This document shows positions 1-11,279 of a DNA stretch of 64,000 nt, piece by piece. The translations under genes and the position numbers were made by a program. Source of the DNA: Blepharisma japonicum (lineage: Eukaryota; Ciliophora; Heterotrichea; Heterotrichida; Blepharismidae); assembly GCA_949751835.1 (NCBI GenBank), contig CATKHK010000066.1, positions 1-64,000 of the forward strand. The letters run 5' to 3'. The notes under the pieces were generated by a model. The model was not told the DNA's origin. It worked only from the letters and a program-made list of their open reading frames with translations, and made no database searches. The number at the start of each line of letters is the position of its first letter. The first letter of the stretch is position 1.

Positions 1-90
1 GGCTGATGCTCGGAAGTGGGCAATATCTTTTAAATCTAGGTATGAGAATATTTCACCAAGGAGATTTACGCTATTGAATACGTTTTCCAT
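1..90 (-). CDS. F-box protein, N-terminal fragment
   Basis: The first 30 codons of a minus-strand gene that runs off the left edge of the window. The peptide begins MENVFNSVNLLGEIFSYLDL and continues with KDIAHFRASA, which fits an F-box start (L-x-x-EIFSYLDLKDI). F-box proteins normally recruit substrates to SCF ubiquitin ligases through SKP1. The start is the only ATG and is followed upstream by more than 800 bp of AT-rich non-coding DNA. The substrate-binding part is outside the window, so its specificity is unknown. A second F-box gene lies at 4760-6004. Confidence 0.6.
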   Translation of the reverse strand, partial: MENVFNSVNLLGEIFSYLDLKDIAHFRASA

Positions 91-912
91 ATTATTAAAT
101 AAATTCTTTCTTTGGCTTTATATTTTTAATGTACATTATAGATAATAAAAAATATCTAATCACAATCATGTTGGAAGTAATTTTGATAATTACTTGCAAA
201 AATATCGTTTATATTTAATAATTTGTAAGGTTATCTCTATTCATAACAATATAAGATAGCTGATATTTATTGAATGCTTGTGAAATTTAAGGAGTTATGA
301 GAAGCTGCTATATCTTATTTTACTTGCTCTCTTTAAATTGCATACAATATTTTGCATCTTAATTTATTTACATGAAGAATTAATTGATAAATTAAATTGT
401 CAAAACAGCTAGGTAATTTGTAAATTTGCAGCAAGAGGTGGATATTTTTCTATTTTTAAATCAAATTTATATATGCCAATCTATAAATTAGATTGAGCTG
501 TGGATATTTTGTAAAATGAAGCTTCTCGTTCCTTAAATAGTATTAGAAAAATCTATTGATAAATTTTTTGAATAAATTAAGATAATATTAGTTAAATATG
601 TCATCAGACTAATAAGTAAGTCAGCATTAAATCTCAAAACTTAACTAATTACTTATAAATCCTTTTTAACAGAATAACCATTTAAAGAAACAAATAGGAA
701 TTCATTCAACGAAAACCTACAAACCACATATAAAATTTTCATAAGCTTCTATTCGGATAAGCAATTTCCTTTTCAATCAAATTTTTATTTCTGATCGCAG
801 CTCAAGACCATTCCTTAATTTAATTAATTAATTAATTATATATAAATAAATCAGATTATGTCAGATGTTAATTCATATTAATTTTCATCCATTTTATATA
901 AAATATAAAATA
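91..912. other. Intergenic region, no gene seen
   Basis: 822 bp of AT-rich DNA between the divergent F-box fragment and the TPR/RRM-like gene. With TGA read as Trp no frame stays open for long on either strand. A simple (AATT)n tract lies at about 815-838, just upstream of the plus-strand gene. Confidence 0.6.
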
Positions 913-1809
913 ATGAATCTGACAGATCAAGAAATTGATTCCTTATTTAAACCGAAAACAGCTCAAAAAGACGTCATCTGGGAACCCGATTATTATATTG
1001 AGCTCCAAGGGATCAAATTTAGAGATATAGCTTCCATGCACAGCTATAAAAAGCAGGACTCATTGATCACTAAGATCAGTCCTCTTCAGTCTCCAGCTAC
1101 TAAATCGGACTCTGACGGTGACACTTTACCAATTCCAAAAGGGGACTCACCATACGCACTCGCCAAAAGAGCTGAGTATGTTGACAAAGACCTAAATAAA
1201 GCTAAAGAGCTCTATCAGAAAGCAATTGATACGGGCCATAGAACAGAAAGTGCAATCAAAGACCTAGCAAGCATCCTACATCAAGAAAAAAGAACACAGG
1301 AAGCATGCGAATTACTAATGAAATACTCCCATGTGTTCACAGACCAAGCAAAATTTAAGAATCTATATGACAATCTCAAGCGGCAAATAATTCCTACTGG
1401 GAACTGTTTGAATCAATCATTGAGACTGTCACCTTTAAACAGTCACGATAATGAAGCAACAATCAAAAAATTGTTTAAAAACCCTGGAAGGATACTTAGT
1501 ATTAAAATTAAAACAGACCATTCCAAGGTTAAGTTCGCGATTATTGATTTTGCTAGCCATTCAGCTGCCAGAAAAACACTTGAGAGCTTCCATAGGTGGG
1601 AAAGATATAGAATTGATTGGCTATCTGTGACTGGAGAAATTGCAGCTCCAGTTATCCATCCTTACCATAAACGCCCCGACACAGGCATAAATAATAAAAA
1701 GTCTGCAGAAAATACGCCTCTAGCCAGTCCCTCAGAAAGAGCAAGGAAAGATAAGGATCCTACCTTTGCTGAGCATCTTTTGGGGAAAGACTTATTTTCT
1801 GTGCTATAA
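913..1809 (+). CDS. TPR-like and RRM-like protein
   Basis: A protein of 298 aa if it starts at the second ATG, 913 (MNLTDQEIDSLFKPK); an in-frame ATG at 865 would add 16 hydrophobic residues and looks like 5' leader. Residues about 80-160 (ALAKRAEYVDKDLNKAKELY, then a second helix pair with QEACELL) look like two TPR-type helical repeats. Residues about 175-240 look like an RRM fold, with SPLNSHDNEATIKKLF as strand 1 and helix 1 and KVKFAIIDF in the RNP1 position. This suggests an RNA-binding adaptor with a protein-interaction module. No orthologue is recognised. There is no in-frame TGA and no intron. Confidence in the gene is high; confidence in the domain calls is moderate. Confidence 0.75.
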   Translation: MNLTDQEIDSLFKPKTAQKDVIWEPDYYIELQGIKFRDIASMHSYKKQDSLITKISPLQSPATKSDSDGDTLPIPKGDSPYALAKRAEYVDKDLNKAKELYQKAIDTGHRTESAIKDLASILHQEKRTQEACELLMKYSHVFTDQAKFKNLYDNLKRQIIPTGNCLNQSLRLSPLNSHDNEATIKKLFKNPGRILSIKIKTDHSKVKFAIIDFASHSAARKTLESFHRWERYRIDWLSVTGEIAAPVIHPYHKRPDTGINNKKSAENTPLASPSERARKDKDPTFAEHLLGKDLFSVL

Positions 1810-1934
1810 ACCTTAATTTAACTAACCATTAAAATTTCAATCTTGATTAATGCATATATTCTGATCCATAGCATTTTTCAATAGGGATTTATGGATATCA
1901 GAATTTAAAAAAATTCAAATTAAATTAATTTTGA

Positions 1935-3542
1935 TTAAAATGATGAAGAGAGTTCTCTTTCTTTAGCCAGACAGTTTTTTAGCCCTTCCATGCTAATTTC
2001 AATAATTGAACTCAGGTCTTTGTTTAAGTGATTTAAATCCTCATAGGGATTTACCAAAATTTCTTTCCCGTCTAATTGATAAACAGTAAAATTTTCTGAT
2101 CCGACCTGAAAAGTGACCCTAACTCCATTGTCAAAGTCAACTTCATAGTTAGGAAAAGGAGTATTTCTCATCAGCATGCATACTGCATTTTTTTCTTGAA
2201 TTTTAATTTTTGGTGTTTTTGTTTTGACGATTTCAATAAAATTTACAGCTAGCTGATATAGCTTTGCCGTAGTCCGTCTCATGTTTTTTAAACTAAGCAT
2301 GTGACCATTATACAAAATTGTTAGCCCGTCTCCGGATATTTCTAGTTTTCTTTTCCCAATAAAAACCCTTACCCACCCATCTTCTCCAATTTCTAGTTCT
2401 CCGTTTTTTAATTTATGCTTAATTGGAGGGAGATTTTTCGTGCTCAGCGGAGTGATTTTTGCTTCTGCATTTTCTTTGGTTTTTTGGTTTGGTGGTAAAT
2501 TTTCTTTGTTTCCTATGGAATGGGTTCGCCTTGAGATGCTTAATGTTGGGGTGCAGCAATTTCCTTGTGATGCATGGGTTGTTCTTCTGGATATTTCTAA
2601 TCTTGATTGAGACCGGGGCTGAGGAGATTTAAGATTTTCTATATAGTCATAATAACTACAGTCAGAGTCAATATATGGAATAGGACTTATTCCTCTTCCT
2701 ACATAATCCGAGATATTCTTTTTAATATTGCCTTTAATAAATGGGTGATTTTTTACTTGTTGAATATTTATACGATCTTTTGGATCCCAAGCCAGCAATG
2801 AATTAATTAGCTCTTTTGCTTCAGTTGACAAAAACTCAGGCAAGGCATATTGCATGTCTTTCAGTTTCACCATTGTTTCTTGAACGCTAGGACTTTCAAA
2901 TGGTGGATATCCTACAAGACAAGCATATACAATGCATCCTAAAGACCATAAATCAGATGACAATCCATAAGGCTTTCGAGAAACGACTTCAGGCGAAATA
3001 TAATTAGGGGTCCCACACAATGTGCTTCTCTCCTCTTCGAAATCTGTTAATTTTACAGCTAATCCAAAATCTCCTATTTTTAATTGTGTTTTATTTTCAG
3101 AAAGCAGCAGATTTCCAAGCTTTAAGTCTCGATGCAGAATATTTTGAGAATGCATAAAAGAAATCCCATCAACGAGCTGAGAAATCAGAGTGCGGGTTTC
3201 TAATTCGGTTAGCTTTCCTTCTGTCTTTAAGTAGGTGAATAGTTCTCCTCCTGAGCATAATTCAAGCAGCAAATAAACATTTTCTTTGTCTTCAAAATAA
3301 TCATAGAGCCTAACTATGCAAGGATGATTAAGCTGAGACTGAAGAGAAACTTCATTTCGCAGCCTCTTATAAAGCCTTTGTTGATTCAATTTCATTTTAT
3401 CGATAATTTTTAGCGCAAATTGCTCATTTGTGCGACGATCTTTTACTTTGTAAACCAAGCTGTAAGCTCCTCTGCCAAGAGGGGATATCATTTCATAATT
3501 CTAAATATATTTTACAGATAGAGAACTTTCTCGTCTTTCCAT
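1935..3542 (-). CDS. PLK4: Polo-like kinase, PLK4/SAK type
   Basis: A 530-aa protein in two exons, 3542-3516 and 3500-1935, split by a 15-nt intron. Exon 1 gives MERRESSLS and exon 2 continues NYEMISPLGRGAYSLVYKVK, which completes the glycine-rich loop. The kinase domain fills about residues 10-265, with HRDLKLGNLLL (catalytic loop), GDFGLAV (Mg-binding DFG) and a GTPNYISPEVV activation segment. After a low-complexity linker, the last 150 residues include VCMLMRNTPFPNYEVDF followed by a strand-rich stretch and a terminal helix, resembling the third polo box of PLK4. PLK4 triggers centriole and basal-body duplication, so a basal-body role is likely. It is shorter than animal PLK4 (about 970 aa). 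The polo-box assignment is by pattern only. Confidence 0.82.
3501..3515 (-). other. 15-nt intron in the PLK4-like gene
   Basis: Sense sequence GTAAAATATATTTAG, phase 0. Removal joins MERRESSLS to NYEMISPLGRG; without it the frame has a stop and lacks an ATG upstream of the kinase domain. Confidence 0.85.
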
Positions 3543-3639
3543 TTTGAATTCAAATATTAAGAATTATGAAAAATATACTTGCGCCAGTAGTAATAGCTTG
3601 GCAAGGATTTGTTATAGAACATTATCAGCTTTATTTAAT

Positions 3640-4725
3640 TTAATGATTATGATAGCGGGGGGTTGTTTGTCCAACTTTAAGCCTTTGTGCTTGCAATTCT
3701 CGTATTTTTCTTATTTTGAGCTCAGTTTTCTCTTGAATTAAAGATAAAAGCTCAGTTGTTCTATCTTCTGATTGCTGATCTTGAAATTTTGGCTTCCTCT
3801 CTGTAGAGGGAACAGTAGTTAAATCAGCACAGCTAAGTGGGGAATTTATACAAAGATTTGGCTTTTTTATAGACTTAACACTTTTAGGGCTTCTAAAGTC
3901 ATTCATAGTATGGCTCTTATATGTTGAAAGCAGTTGGCTTCTGTTATCTTGCTGCACTTTATCTTCTACTTGTTCAACTTTATTTATGATCCCTGCCAAT
4001 GTAAATTTTAAATCTTCCAACGACTTTTGATAGGCATGACCTTCCTGTTTCAAAACAGGCTGATTCAAATTTTGAGCCCGCTTAGCCATACTTTCTTCAA
4101 ACTCTTGATAAGACTTCATTGACTTTATATGACTATCTAGCTCAGTCAGCTGCACCTTCAATTTTATTTTATAATCAGGCTCCTGTGGTTGAATTTCTTC
4201 AAAATATGACGAATCATAAGGATCAGAAATATTAAAATTATAGCTCACTGAAACCTCTTGCTGTGCAGGTGGGATTCTGTCAAACAGAAATACTTGGTTA
4301 ATATAAGTATTTGAAGCCCCAAATGTCTCTTTTATTACAGCTTTTATATATTTGTAAGAAGGCTGTATTGGGTCAATACTGAAATATTGTGGGGATGAAG
4401 ATAACTTCGCAGTGAGCGTTGTTCATTTTTTAAAAGATTGATTGTCTTTTGACACATACAAGTCAACTATAGATGGGTTGGAGGTATAAGAATGCCAGCA
4501 ATATCATCCAAAACAAGTGTATTGGCTAGGGTAAGAATCAAGCTGTGAAAGATCAAGTGTAAATTCTTGAGGGAGACCTTCTGCTGAAACTCATAATCTT
4601 CGAGGCTTATTTGTCAAAATATTTGAGACATTGCATGAGTTTCTTGATGAAGAGCAGCCAATGATTTTGGCTCGATTTCCTTGTGAGGCGTAGTTTGTTA
4701 TGTCTTCTTTTTCTAATGTTTCCAT
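3640..4725 (-). CDS. Galactose-binding-fold plus coiled-coil protein
   Basis: A 361-aa protein with three in-frame TGA codons read as Trp (RRL-W-VSAEG, FG-W-YCWHS, FKK-W-TTL). Residues about 1-165 look like a discoidin/APC10-type beta-sandwich: an early SSSRNSCNVSNILTN stretch, then WVSAEGLPQEFTLDLS, then VDLYVSKDNQSFKKW, and a final strand YIKAVIKETFGASNTYINQV. That domain type binds glycans or protein tails. The C-terminal half is acidic and helical, with heptads around VEQVEDKVQQDN and KIRKIRELQAQRLKV. The start is the only ATG after AT-rich DNA; the gene begins 34 bp downstream of the stop of the next minus-strand gene. No orthologue recognised. Confidence 0.8.
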
Positions 4726-4759
4726 CTTATTAATTATTTTTTATTTATTTAAATTGTTC

Positions 4760-6004
4760 CTAACATCTGACAAAAATGCTGGAAATAAAGCTGAGAGATA
4801 GCCTAAGTTGGATTGATTTTAGCTCCCAAGCATCATTATCAACGAAAAATAGCTCAATTTCTCCTTGATCTTTTTGAAGAAGGAGGGAATATACATCTTC
4901 TCTATATCCATGGCGTTCTTTGATTTCTATTTTGTCAGCTTCACTGATTCACCAAACAGGTTCTCCAAATTCGCTTCTCAAAATACAATCTACTATGCAG
5001 ACGTCTTGGATTTTACCTGAAAATGCAATTGTTTTTCAGTTAATAACGAATTTATTTTTGTTTATTTTGTACTCTAATTCATCTGAATAAAACACAGCAA
5101 AGTTTTCTTCAGGGACAAAATCAACTACTCTAAAAACGATTGTTTCAATTGAAGTTAGAGGAGTCCTTAACTCTAGCCCCAAAGTGTAAGAATGCATGCC
5201 AAAATTGCTATCAATGTCATCTCTTCTAGGCTTTATAGCATATTTTGTTAAAAAAGGTATGATATCCATATAATTTATTGTAAAATACATAAATGTGATA
5301 TCATTTTCATTTAGCATGATACAAACTGCATTTCCATATTTTTTAGCATGAACGTTTCCATTGTTTAATATTTTCCCATTTTGGTTGTAGAGCTTTATAG
5401 GAAATCTGGTGTTGCTAGCTGATGCTTCAAGAAATCCCAGCTGATTACAAGTCTGTTCTAAAGATAATTTGACTGTCATTCCAGATCTAAAATAAACTAT
5501 ATTAGCAGGATCAATGCCAATTTTTACCTTCCCGCATCTTCAATTGAATTTGGGTTTTAAATTTTTCATCGCTTTATCCATTGTTCCACAAGTTGAGTCT
5601 AAAGTCAATTTGGATAACTGTGTCGTTAGTTTCTTAATTTGAGCTTCTTGATTTTTTTTGACTTGGCTAAGATAAAGGTTCTTCCAATTTTTTGATTGAT
5701 CCACTATGCCGTGAGACAGATCATTTGAAAGTGTATTGATATTTATAAGCTTTGATAATGAATTTGGAAATTTCAATAGAAATAAGCTGGCTCATATAGG
5801 CTTATGTTGTAAAATTAAATTATAAACCACTTTGCAAGTTTGGCATAATGTTAATAGATCTTGATTTGAGCCTATTGAATAATGGAGTATTTCACTAATA
5901 AGAGGATGAGGCAAATTTAAAAATCGTGAAACTGCAGCAGCTTTTTTCTGGGGAATTTTTGGCTTTACTATTCCTACGAATGCTTGCTTTTTCCCTCTTT
6001 TCAT
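4760..6004 (-). CDS. F-box protein
   Basis: A 414-aa protein once TGA is read as Trp. Residues about 22-77 form an F-box: LPHPLISEILHYSIGSNQDL, then LCQTCKVVYNLILQHKPIW. The final Trp is a TGA and falls where F-boxes commonly keep Trp, which supports both the code and the call. A short helical segment (VKKNQEAQIKKLTTQLSKL) follows. The rest, about 230 residues, is strand-rich and not recognised; it holds further TGA-coded Trp (FN-W-RCGK, IN-W-KTIAF, VW-W-ISE). Expected role: substrate receptor of an SCF ubiquitin ligase. The stop is TAG. Confidence 0.82.
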
Positions 6005-6266
6005 TATTTGATTAATTTAGTTAAAACTAATATAAAATATTAAATACAAAAATAGTTAATTTTTAATTTATTTTCAATTTACAAAGGAAAAAATTCAATT
6101 AAAATATTTTTGCAACATTCTGATAATTCAGACTGTAATAATTTAATATGCATATAATTAAAATCATGTAATTTTAATAAATAAATATATCAAATTTATT
6201 GCAAGATTAAATATAAGGATAATAGATTTAATTGTATTAGATTAAAACGGTAATTTCGTATATTAA

Positions 6267-8294
6267 ATGGCTTGGTGGAAAAAAGGAGCTTCAGCTACAA
6301 CTGAGGAAAGCAAGCCTAAGAAAAAGGAAGAAAAAGAAGAAGTAAAAACATCAGAAAAAGAGGAGTCCAAGTCAAGATCGTCAAGAACAACCTCAAAAGA
6401 ATCTGCTAAACCTGCGACTAAGGAAGTAGCCAAATCTAATACTGTCGCAGTAAAAGAAGAAAAGAAGGAAACTCCTCCTCCTGTAGTTCCCCCAACCCCT
6501 CAAAAAGTCGAGTTTCGTGCTAAAGAAGAACTAGCAAAAGTTGGAACTGGCCTATACAAGGGGTTAATAATTGGAACTTCAAACAAAGGGGCAATAGATC
6601 GCATTCGAGCTAACTTCGAAGCTCAACAAGTTCCTTATAATGATCCTCAATTTCCTCCTCAAGCATCAAACTTAGCAAAAGACTTCTCTGTTATGCCATA
6701 CAGTGATCAAAGGCTATGGAAATCTTACCAATGGAAACGTGCATCCGAGATGTACAGCCAACCAATCAAAGTTTTTAATAACATTGATCCAAATGATATA
6801 AAACAAGGATCTTTAGGAGACTGCTATTTCTTGTCAACCCTATCTGCAATTGCAGAGTTTCCAAATAGAATCCAAAAACTGTTTGACACTCAGGAGTATC
6901 AGCCATCTGGATGTTATACAGTCAACATTTGCGATCAGGGAATTTGGAATGACTTTGTAGTTGATGATTATTTCCCTTATGATCCTAAACAGAAAAAGTG
7001 TGCTTTTTCAGGGCCAAATATTCAGAGTGGGGTGAGTGAGCTATGGGTGCTTTTACTTGAAAAAGCTTGGGCTAAAAGATTTGGCTCCTACTGGGCTATT
7101 GATGGAGGTTTTGCTCAAGATGCACTTAGAGACTTAACTGGAGGGCCATGTGAGGTAATCTCAATTGAAGATGATAGCCTGTGGCAAAGAGTTTTAACTG
7201 CGGATCAGAGGAATTTTATAATTACAGCCTCTAGTTCAGGCGATGAAGGGAATGGAGACGCAGTAAATGAGCTAGGCTTGGTCACTCTTCACGCTTACTC
7301 AGTTATTGCTGCAAGAGAAGTTACTTCAAGAAGGGGCCCAGAAAAATTGTTGCAAATCAGAAATCCATGGGGAGAGCAAGAATGGCAAGGGGATTGGTCT
7401 GATAACTCAGATCTTTGGACACCTGAGCTCAAACAAGAGCTAGGTTGGAGCAATGTGAATGATGGCACTTTCTGGATGGCATATGATGATTTTGCTGATT
7501 ATTTCTCAAATGTGACTATTTGCAGAGTCCATGATGATTATTACTACGAAGCACTTCACTACACTCAATCAAAAGATGCTTTTGCAGTTTTCAAAGTTAC
7601 TTTAGCCAACCCAGGAGAAACTTATTTCATTTCCACTCAAGTTGACGATAGAGTTTTTGGTGAAGAAAGTGGGTATCAGTATTCACCTACAAGAATAATT
7701 GCAGCAAAACTCAATGAAAACTACGCCAGAGAGCAAGGAAATAGGTTAACTTACATTACCGCTACTGGAAACTTTGAAGATAGAGATGTTTGGGTTGTTT
7801 CTGAGTTAGAAGCTGGAACCTATTTGATCTATGTTGAAGTTGATTGGCTAGAAAACTTCACTAACCAGCTTGGCTTTTCAGTTTACTCAGCATCTCCTCT
7901 TACAGTAGAAGATGTTACTTTCAGAGAAAGAAATTTCATACAAGAAGTATATAACTTTGATTTAGCCAAAGCTACAGGAAAGGCTTTAGCACTTGGCCCT
8001 GACATTTATTCTTATGCTCTCAACAATTATGGATACACTAATGATGGAAAATGTAAAGAAGGATTCGCTGCCGATGCAATTGAAAATAACTCAAAAGATT
8101 TGATACTTGATCTCGATGTAATTCATAAGACGTTGGTGAATCTTGAACTCACCGGATCATATGCTGGATCTGATACCTATAAGGTGGTCTTGAGGCCTGG
8201 AGAAAAGGCTGTAGTCGTGAAGAAGCAAATTGACATCGCTGAAGAAAAGACTAATGCGATGCAAATTAGAAAAAAGAAATTAATTCCACTTTAA
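6267..8294 (+). CDS. Calpain-like cysteine protease
   Basis: 675 aa. A charged, Lys/Glu/Ser-rich tail (about 1-85) precedes a calpain catalytic core. Cys186 lies in QGSLGDCYFLSTLSA, His342 in LVTLHAYSV and Asn366 in QIRNPWGEQEWQGDWSD, so the C-H-N triad is complete. The C-terminal part, about 415-675, is strand-rich and fits C2-like calpain beta-sandwich domains; there is no EF-hand domain, so it is an atypical calpain as is usual in ciliates. Calpains make limited Ca2+-dependent cuts in cytoskeletal and signalling proteins. All Trp codons are TGG; there is no intron. It starts 262 bp from the divergent F-box gene. Confidence 0.93.
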   Translation: MAWWKKGASATTEESKPKKKEEKEEVKTSEKEESKSRSSRTTSKESAKPATKEVAKSNTVAVKEEKKETPPPVVPPTPQKVEFRAKEELAKVGTGLYKGLIIGTSNKGAIDRIRANFEAQQVPYNDPQFPPQASNLAKDFSVMPYSDQRLWKSYQWKRASEMYSQPIKVFNNIDPNDIKQGSLGDCYFLSTLSAIAEFPNRIQKLFDTQEYQPSGCYTVNICDQGIWNDFVVDDYFPYDPKQKKCAFSGPNIQSGVSELWVLLLEKAWAKRFGSYWAIDGGFAQDALRDLTGGPCEVISIEDDSLWQRVLTADQRNFIITASSSGDEGNGDAVNELGLVTLHAYSVIAAREVTSRRGPEKLLQIRNPWGEQEWQGDWSDNSDLWTPELKQELGWSNVNDGTFWMAYDDFADYFSNVTICRVHDDYYYEALHYTQSKDAFAVFKVTLANPGETYFISTQVDDRVFGEESGYQYSPTRIIAAKLNENYAREQGNRLTYITATGNFEDRDVWVVSELEAGTYLIYVEVDWLENFTNQLGFSVYSASPLTVEDVTFRERNFIQEVYNFDLAKATGKALALGPDIYSYALNNYGYTNDGKCKEGFAADAIENNSKDLILDLDVIHKTLVNLELTGSYAGSDTYKVVLRPGEKAVVVKKQIDIAEEKTNAMQIRKKKLIPL

Positions 8295-8329
8295 TCTCTT
8301 CTTATATATGATACTAATAAATATTTTAG

Positions 8330-9904
8330 ATGGAAGATCGGATTACTCATATTGAGGACCGTATCCGCAAAATTTCTCAGCTTCTTAAAGAAGGCTCTTT
8401 AAAAAATCAAATTGTTGATATTATCAAAACTGAAATAGACGAATGAATTGCAGGAACACTTACAGTTAGTTGCATTAAAGAGGAGATCGAAAGAAGATAT
8501 AAAAGAAATCGATCTGAATTAAGTGAATTTATAACAGCTTTTCAAAATTCTCAAGCTGAGATTAAAATTTCTTTGGAGAAAGTAAACAATTTTAGTAAAG
8601 AAATAAGGAATCTTAAAGATTGCGTCGAGGATATTTCGTTTGACTTAAAAGATAAAGCAGGTAAAGCTGAAATTTATAAAATCGAAAAAGAAATTAAAGA
8701 TCTCTGCCCTAATTCATATGCAAAAATTCTGACTGAAGGAATTAATAATTCTGCAAAAGTTGCTGATTTTAATAAAATTAATGCAGAAATTAGCCAACTG
8801 CGTATTAAAATAGACCAGGATTATTCTTTGCTTTCAAATATGAAAGGTAATATCAAGATATTGGAGAGGTTTTCTAAAGATGTTCTTGATGATTTTATTA
8901 CAAAAGAAGATCTTACAAATTTTGGGTCAAAAATGAATAAAAAATTAAATGAGTCTGATGCAGCTGTACAAGAGATGAATATAAAATTATCAATATCAGT
9001 AGAACAAATGAAAGAATTGATTGAGCAGAATAAAAAAATGATAGAAGATAAAATTTCCAAAAAAAATTGAGAGGAATTCAGATTTGAGGTTGAAGAAAAA
9101 GTTTCTAAAGTAGATCTCGCTAAGAATTTATCAGAAGTCTCAGCCAAAATCATAGACTTTCAAAATGAAATTGCAGTTTTTAATAGAGTTCAGCAGGAAC
9201 AAGAGCAAGCAATACTAAAACTCGATGAAACTTTAGCAGAAAAGGCTCCAAAATCTGAGTTCAAAATCCTCACACAAAAATATGCATCAATATCCACGAA
9301 TATAGAATTTGAGAAGAAAGTAAATGAATTAATAGGAAAAGTTGATGCACTCACAGATACCTCAGAAGCAAGAGATATGCAACTTATGAGATTGGAAAGG
9401 GAACTAGCCGAAATGTTTGTATTTTATTCAAGAAAAAATAATGATAGCAGCGATATTAAGTTTATTAAAGACCTAATTTTAGAGCTGCAAAGTGAAATAT
9501 CTTATAAAGCTGATAGAAGTGAAATAATGAAGCATTTAGACCAAAAATCAACATATGTTGAGTACGCTAAAGCGAATTCTGGACTTGAGTCGATTCATAA
9601 ATTCGTAAAAATGCTTGCTATTCAGATCGGCACAATTCAACGCTCTTTTATGAGCAGCATACCTGTAAGAGGGTCTGAAAAAGCCCAAAGAGATTATTTT
9701 GCAAAAACTACACAAAAATTGATAGAGTATATATTAGGTTCTAAGCTTAATCAAGAAGATTGCCCACTTCCAGATGTATTGAAATCGCTGTTGAAAGCTA
9801 CAGATAATTTAAGAGCAGCAAGCGATTTTCAGCCTCCTCCAACTCCTAGGACCGGAAGATTTTTTACTCCACATAGAAAGACACTTAGTGCATTTGATCA
9901 ATAA
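8330..9904 (+). CDS. Long coiled-coil protein
   Basis: 524 aa with TGA read as Trp at two places (about 8444 and 9068). It begins MEDRITHIEDRIRKISQLLK 35 bp after the calpain stop. Nearly the whole length is charged and helical with regular Ile/Leu spacing; the final 40 residues are proline-rich and basic (PPPTPRTGRFFTPHRKT). The repeated DK/KAE/ADFNKIN pattern resembles large ciliate cytoskeletal coiled-coil proteins, but no family is recognised. The two flanking open stretches are in the same frame, so this is one gene and not two. Confidence 0.78.
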
Positions 9905-10153
9905 TAAAATTTAATTAAAGATTTACTTATATCCAATAATAATTTGATAAAAAACCCTGCTCTTAAATTAAAGAATAAATTTCTCTGAGTATGATTTTGA
10001 GCTTGTTTAATATTTAAACTGTCAGAAAATATTTTTTGAAATTTTCTCTTAATTTTCAATAACCAAACAGAAATTCTTAATTTCATTATTTCATATTTCA
10101 GCCTATTCAGATAATTTTCATATCAAATGATTGGATAAAAATGGCTATAAATC

Positions 10154-11248
10154 ATGGAAAATTCTTTTGGTATAGATATCAAAAAGACTCCCAAAAGCTA
10201 CACTCGCTTCATCCCGCCAATATTTGGCCTTCTCTTAATTGCATTTTCTATTTTCTCTATTTCAAGCTTTATAAACGATCATATCAGACAGAGCTTCAAC
10301 GATCCTTCCAAAAGAAAATTAAGGCAAAAGATTTCAGATGAAAATGAGTTCCAAGAATTTTTAGAAAGGTATAATAAAAATTATGATACAGAAGAAGAGT
10401 ATTTCAGCCATCTGAAAAACTTTTTGATTAACTACTCATTTATTAGGTATCATAATATGCTTGGAAAATCATGAATACTTTCAATAAATAAATTCGCTGA
10501 TTTATCTACAAAAGATTTTCAGAACCAATTCCTTATGAATGAAATTGAGATCCCTCTGGTCTCAAATAAGAAAATAGCCACTTTTGAAGAAAATCCTAAA
10601 ATTCCCGTCGACTTAGATTGAAGAGATACAGGTGCAGTTCTGCCAATTCGAGATCAGGGGCGTTGTTTTAGTTCATGAGCGTTCTCAGCAGCTTCCAGTA
10701 TTGAAAGTCTCCAATATATCACTACTAACAAGACTGCAAGCCTTTCTCCACAGCAGTTGGTTGATTGTTCAGGCTCATTTGGAAGTGAGGGGTGCTATGG
10801 TGGTACCCCATCTCAAGCATTTTCCTATGTCGTTCTAAATGGAATCGTTAAAGACAGCAAATACCCTTATGCATTTACCAATCAAGATTGCCAAAAGAAA
10901 AAAACCAAAAAACCATATGTGAAAATATCAGATTTTAAATATGTAAGCCCTAATGATGCGGAATCACTATTAAATGCAGTCGCCCAGCAGCCGATTTCTG
11001 TTATGGTAGATGCTGACCCTAAAATATGGCAATTTTATCACAGCGGAGTATTAACTGAAGATTGTGGTACCGGCCTTAATCATGCTGTAGTAATTGTTGG
11101 CTATAATAATACAGATGCCACACCATATTGAATCGTGAGAAATTCTTGGGGCAATTGATGGGGCGAAGAAGGCTATATTAGAATAGCAAACGTCGCTGGA
11201 AGCGGAATTTGTGGTATCAATATGCTGCCAACCTTCCCTATATTTTAG
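10154..11248 (+). CDS. Membrane-anchored papain-like protein, Cys25 replaced by Ser
   Basis: 364 aa, with five TGA codons read as Trp. A cytosolic N-terminus of about 20 residues is followed by one TM helix (FIPPIFGLLLIAFSIFSISS), an I29-type propeptide (EFQEFLERYNKNYDTEEEYF, later INKFADLST) and a C1A peptidase domain from about residue 155. Papain's QGxCGSCWAF reads QGRCFSSWAF here, so Ser174 sits at the catalytic Cys25 position; TGA codes the adjoining Trp. His310 (LNHAVVIVGYN) and Asn330 (RNSWGNWWGEEGY) are kept. It may be a pseudoprotease or a Ser-type variant like Plasmodium SERA5. A paralogue with the same change lies at 40966-42039. Stop TAG, 31 bp from the convergent lipin stop. Confidence 0.9.
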
Positions 11249-11279
11249 AAATTATTTTTAATTATTATTTAACAATTGG

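Noticed and set aside
8330-9904. Two separate coiled-coil genes
   Set aside because: Same frame, separated only by a TGA that codes Trp; no second start or spacer.
9898-10086. 62-codon open frame on the minus strand between the coiled-coil and papain-like genes
   Set aside because: Low-complexity Lys/Phe/Leu sequence without domain or neighbour support; it overlaps the end of the coiled-coil gene and looks like chance in AT-rich DNA.
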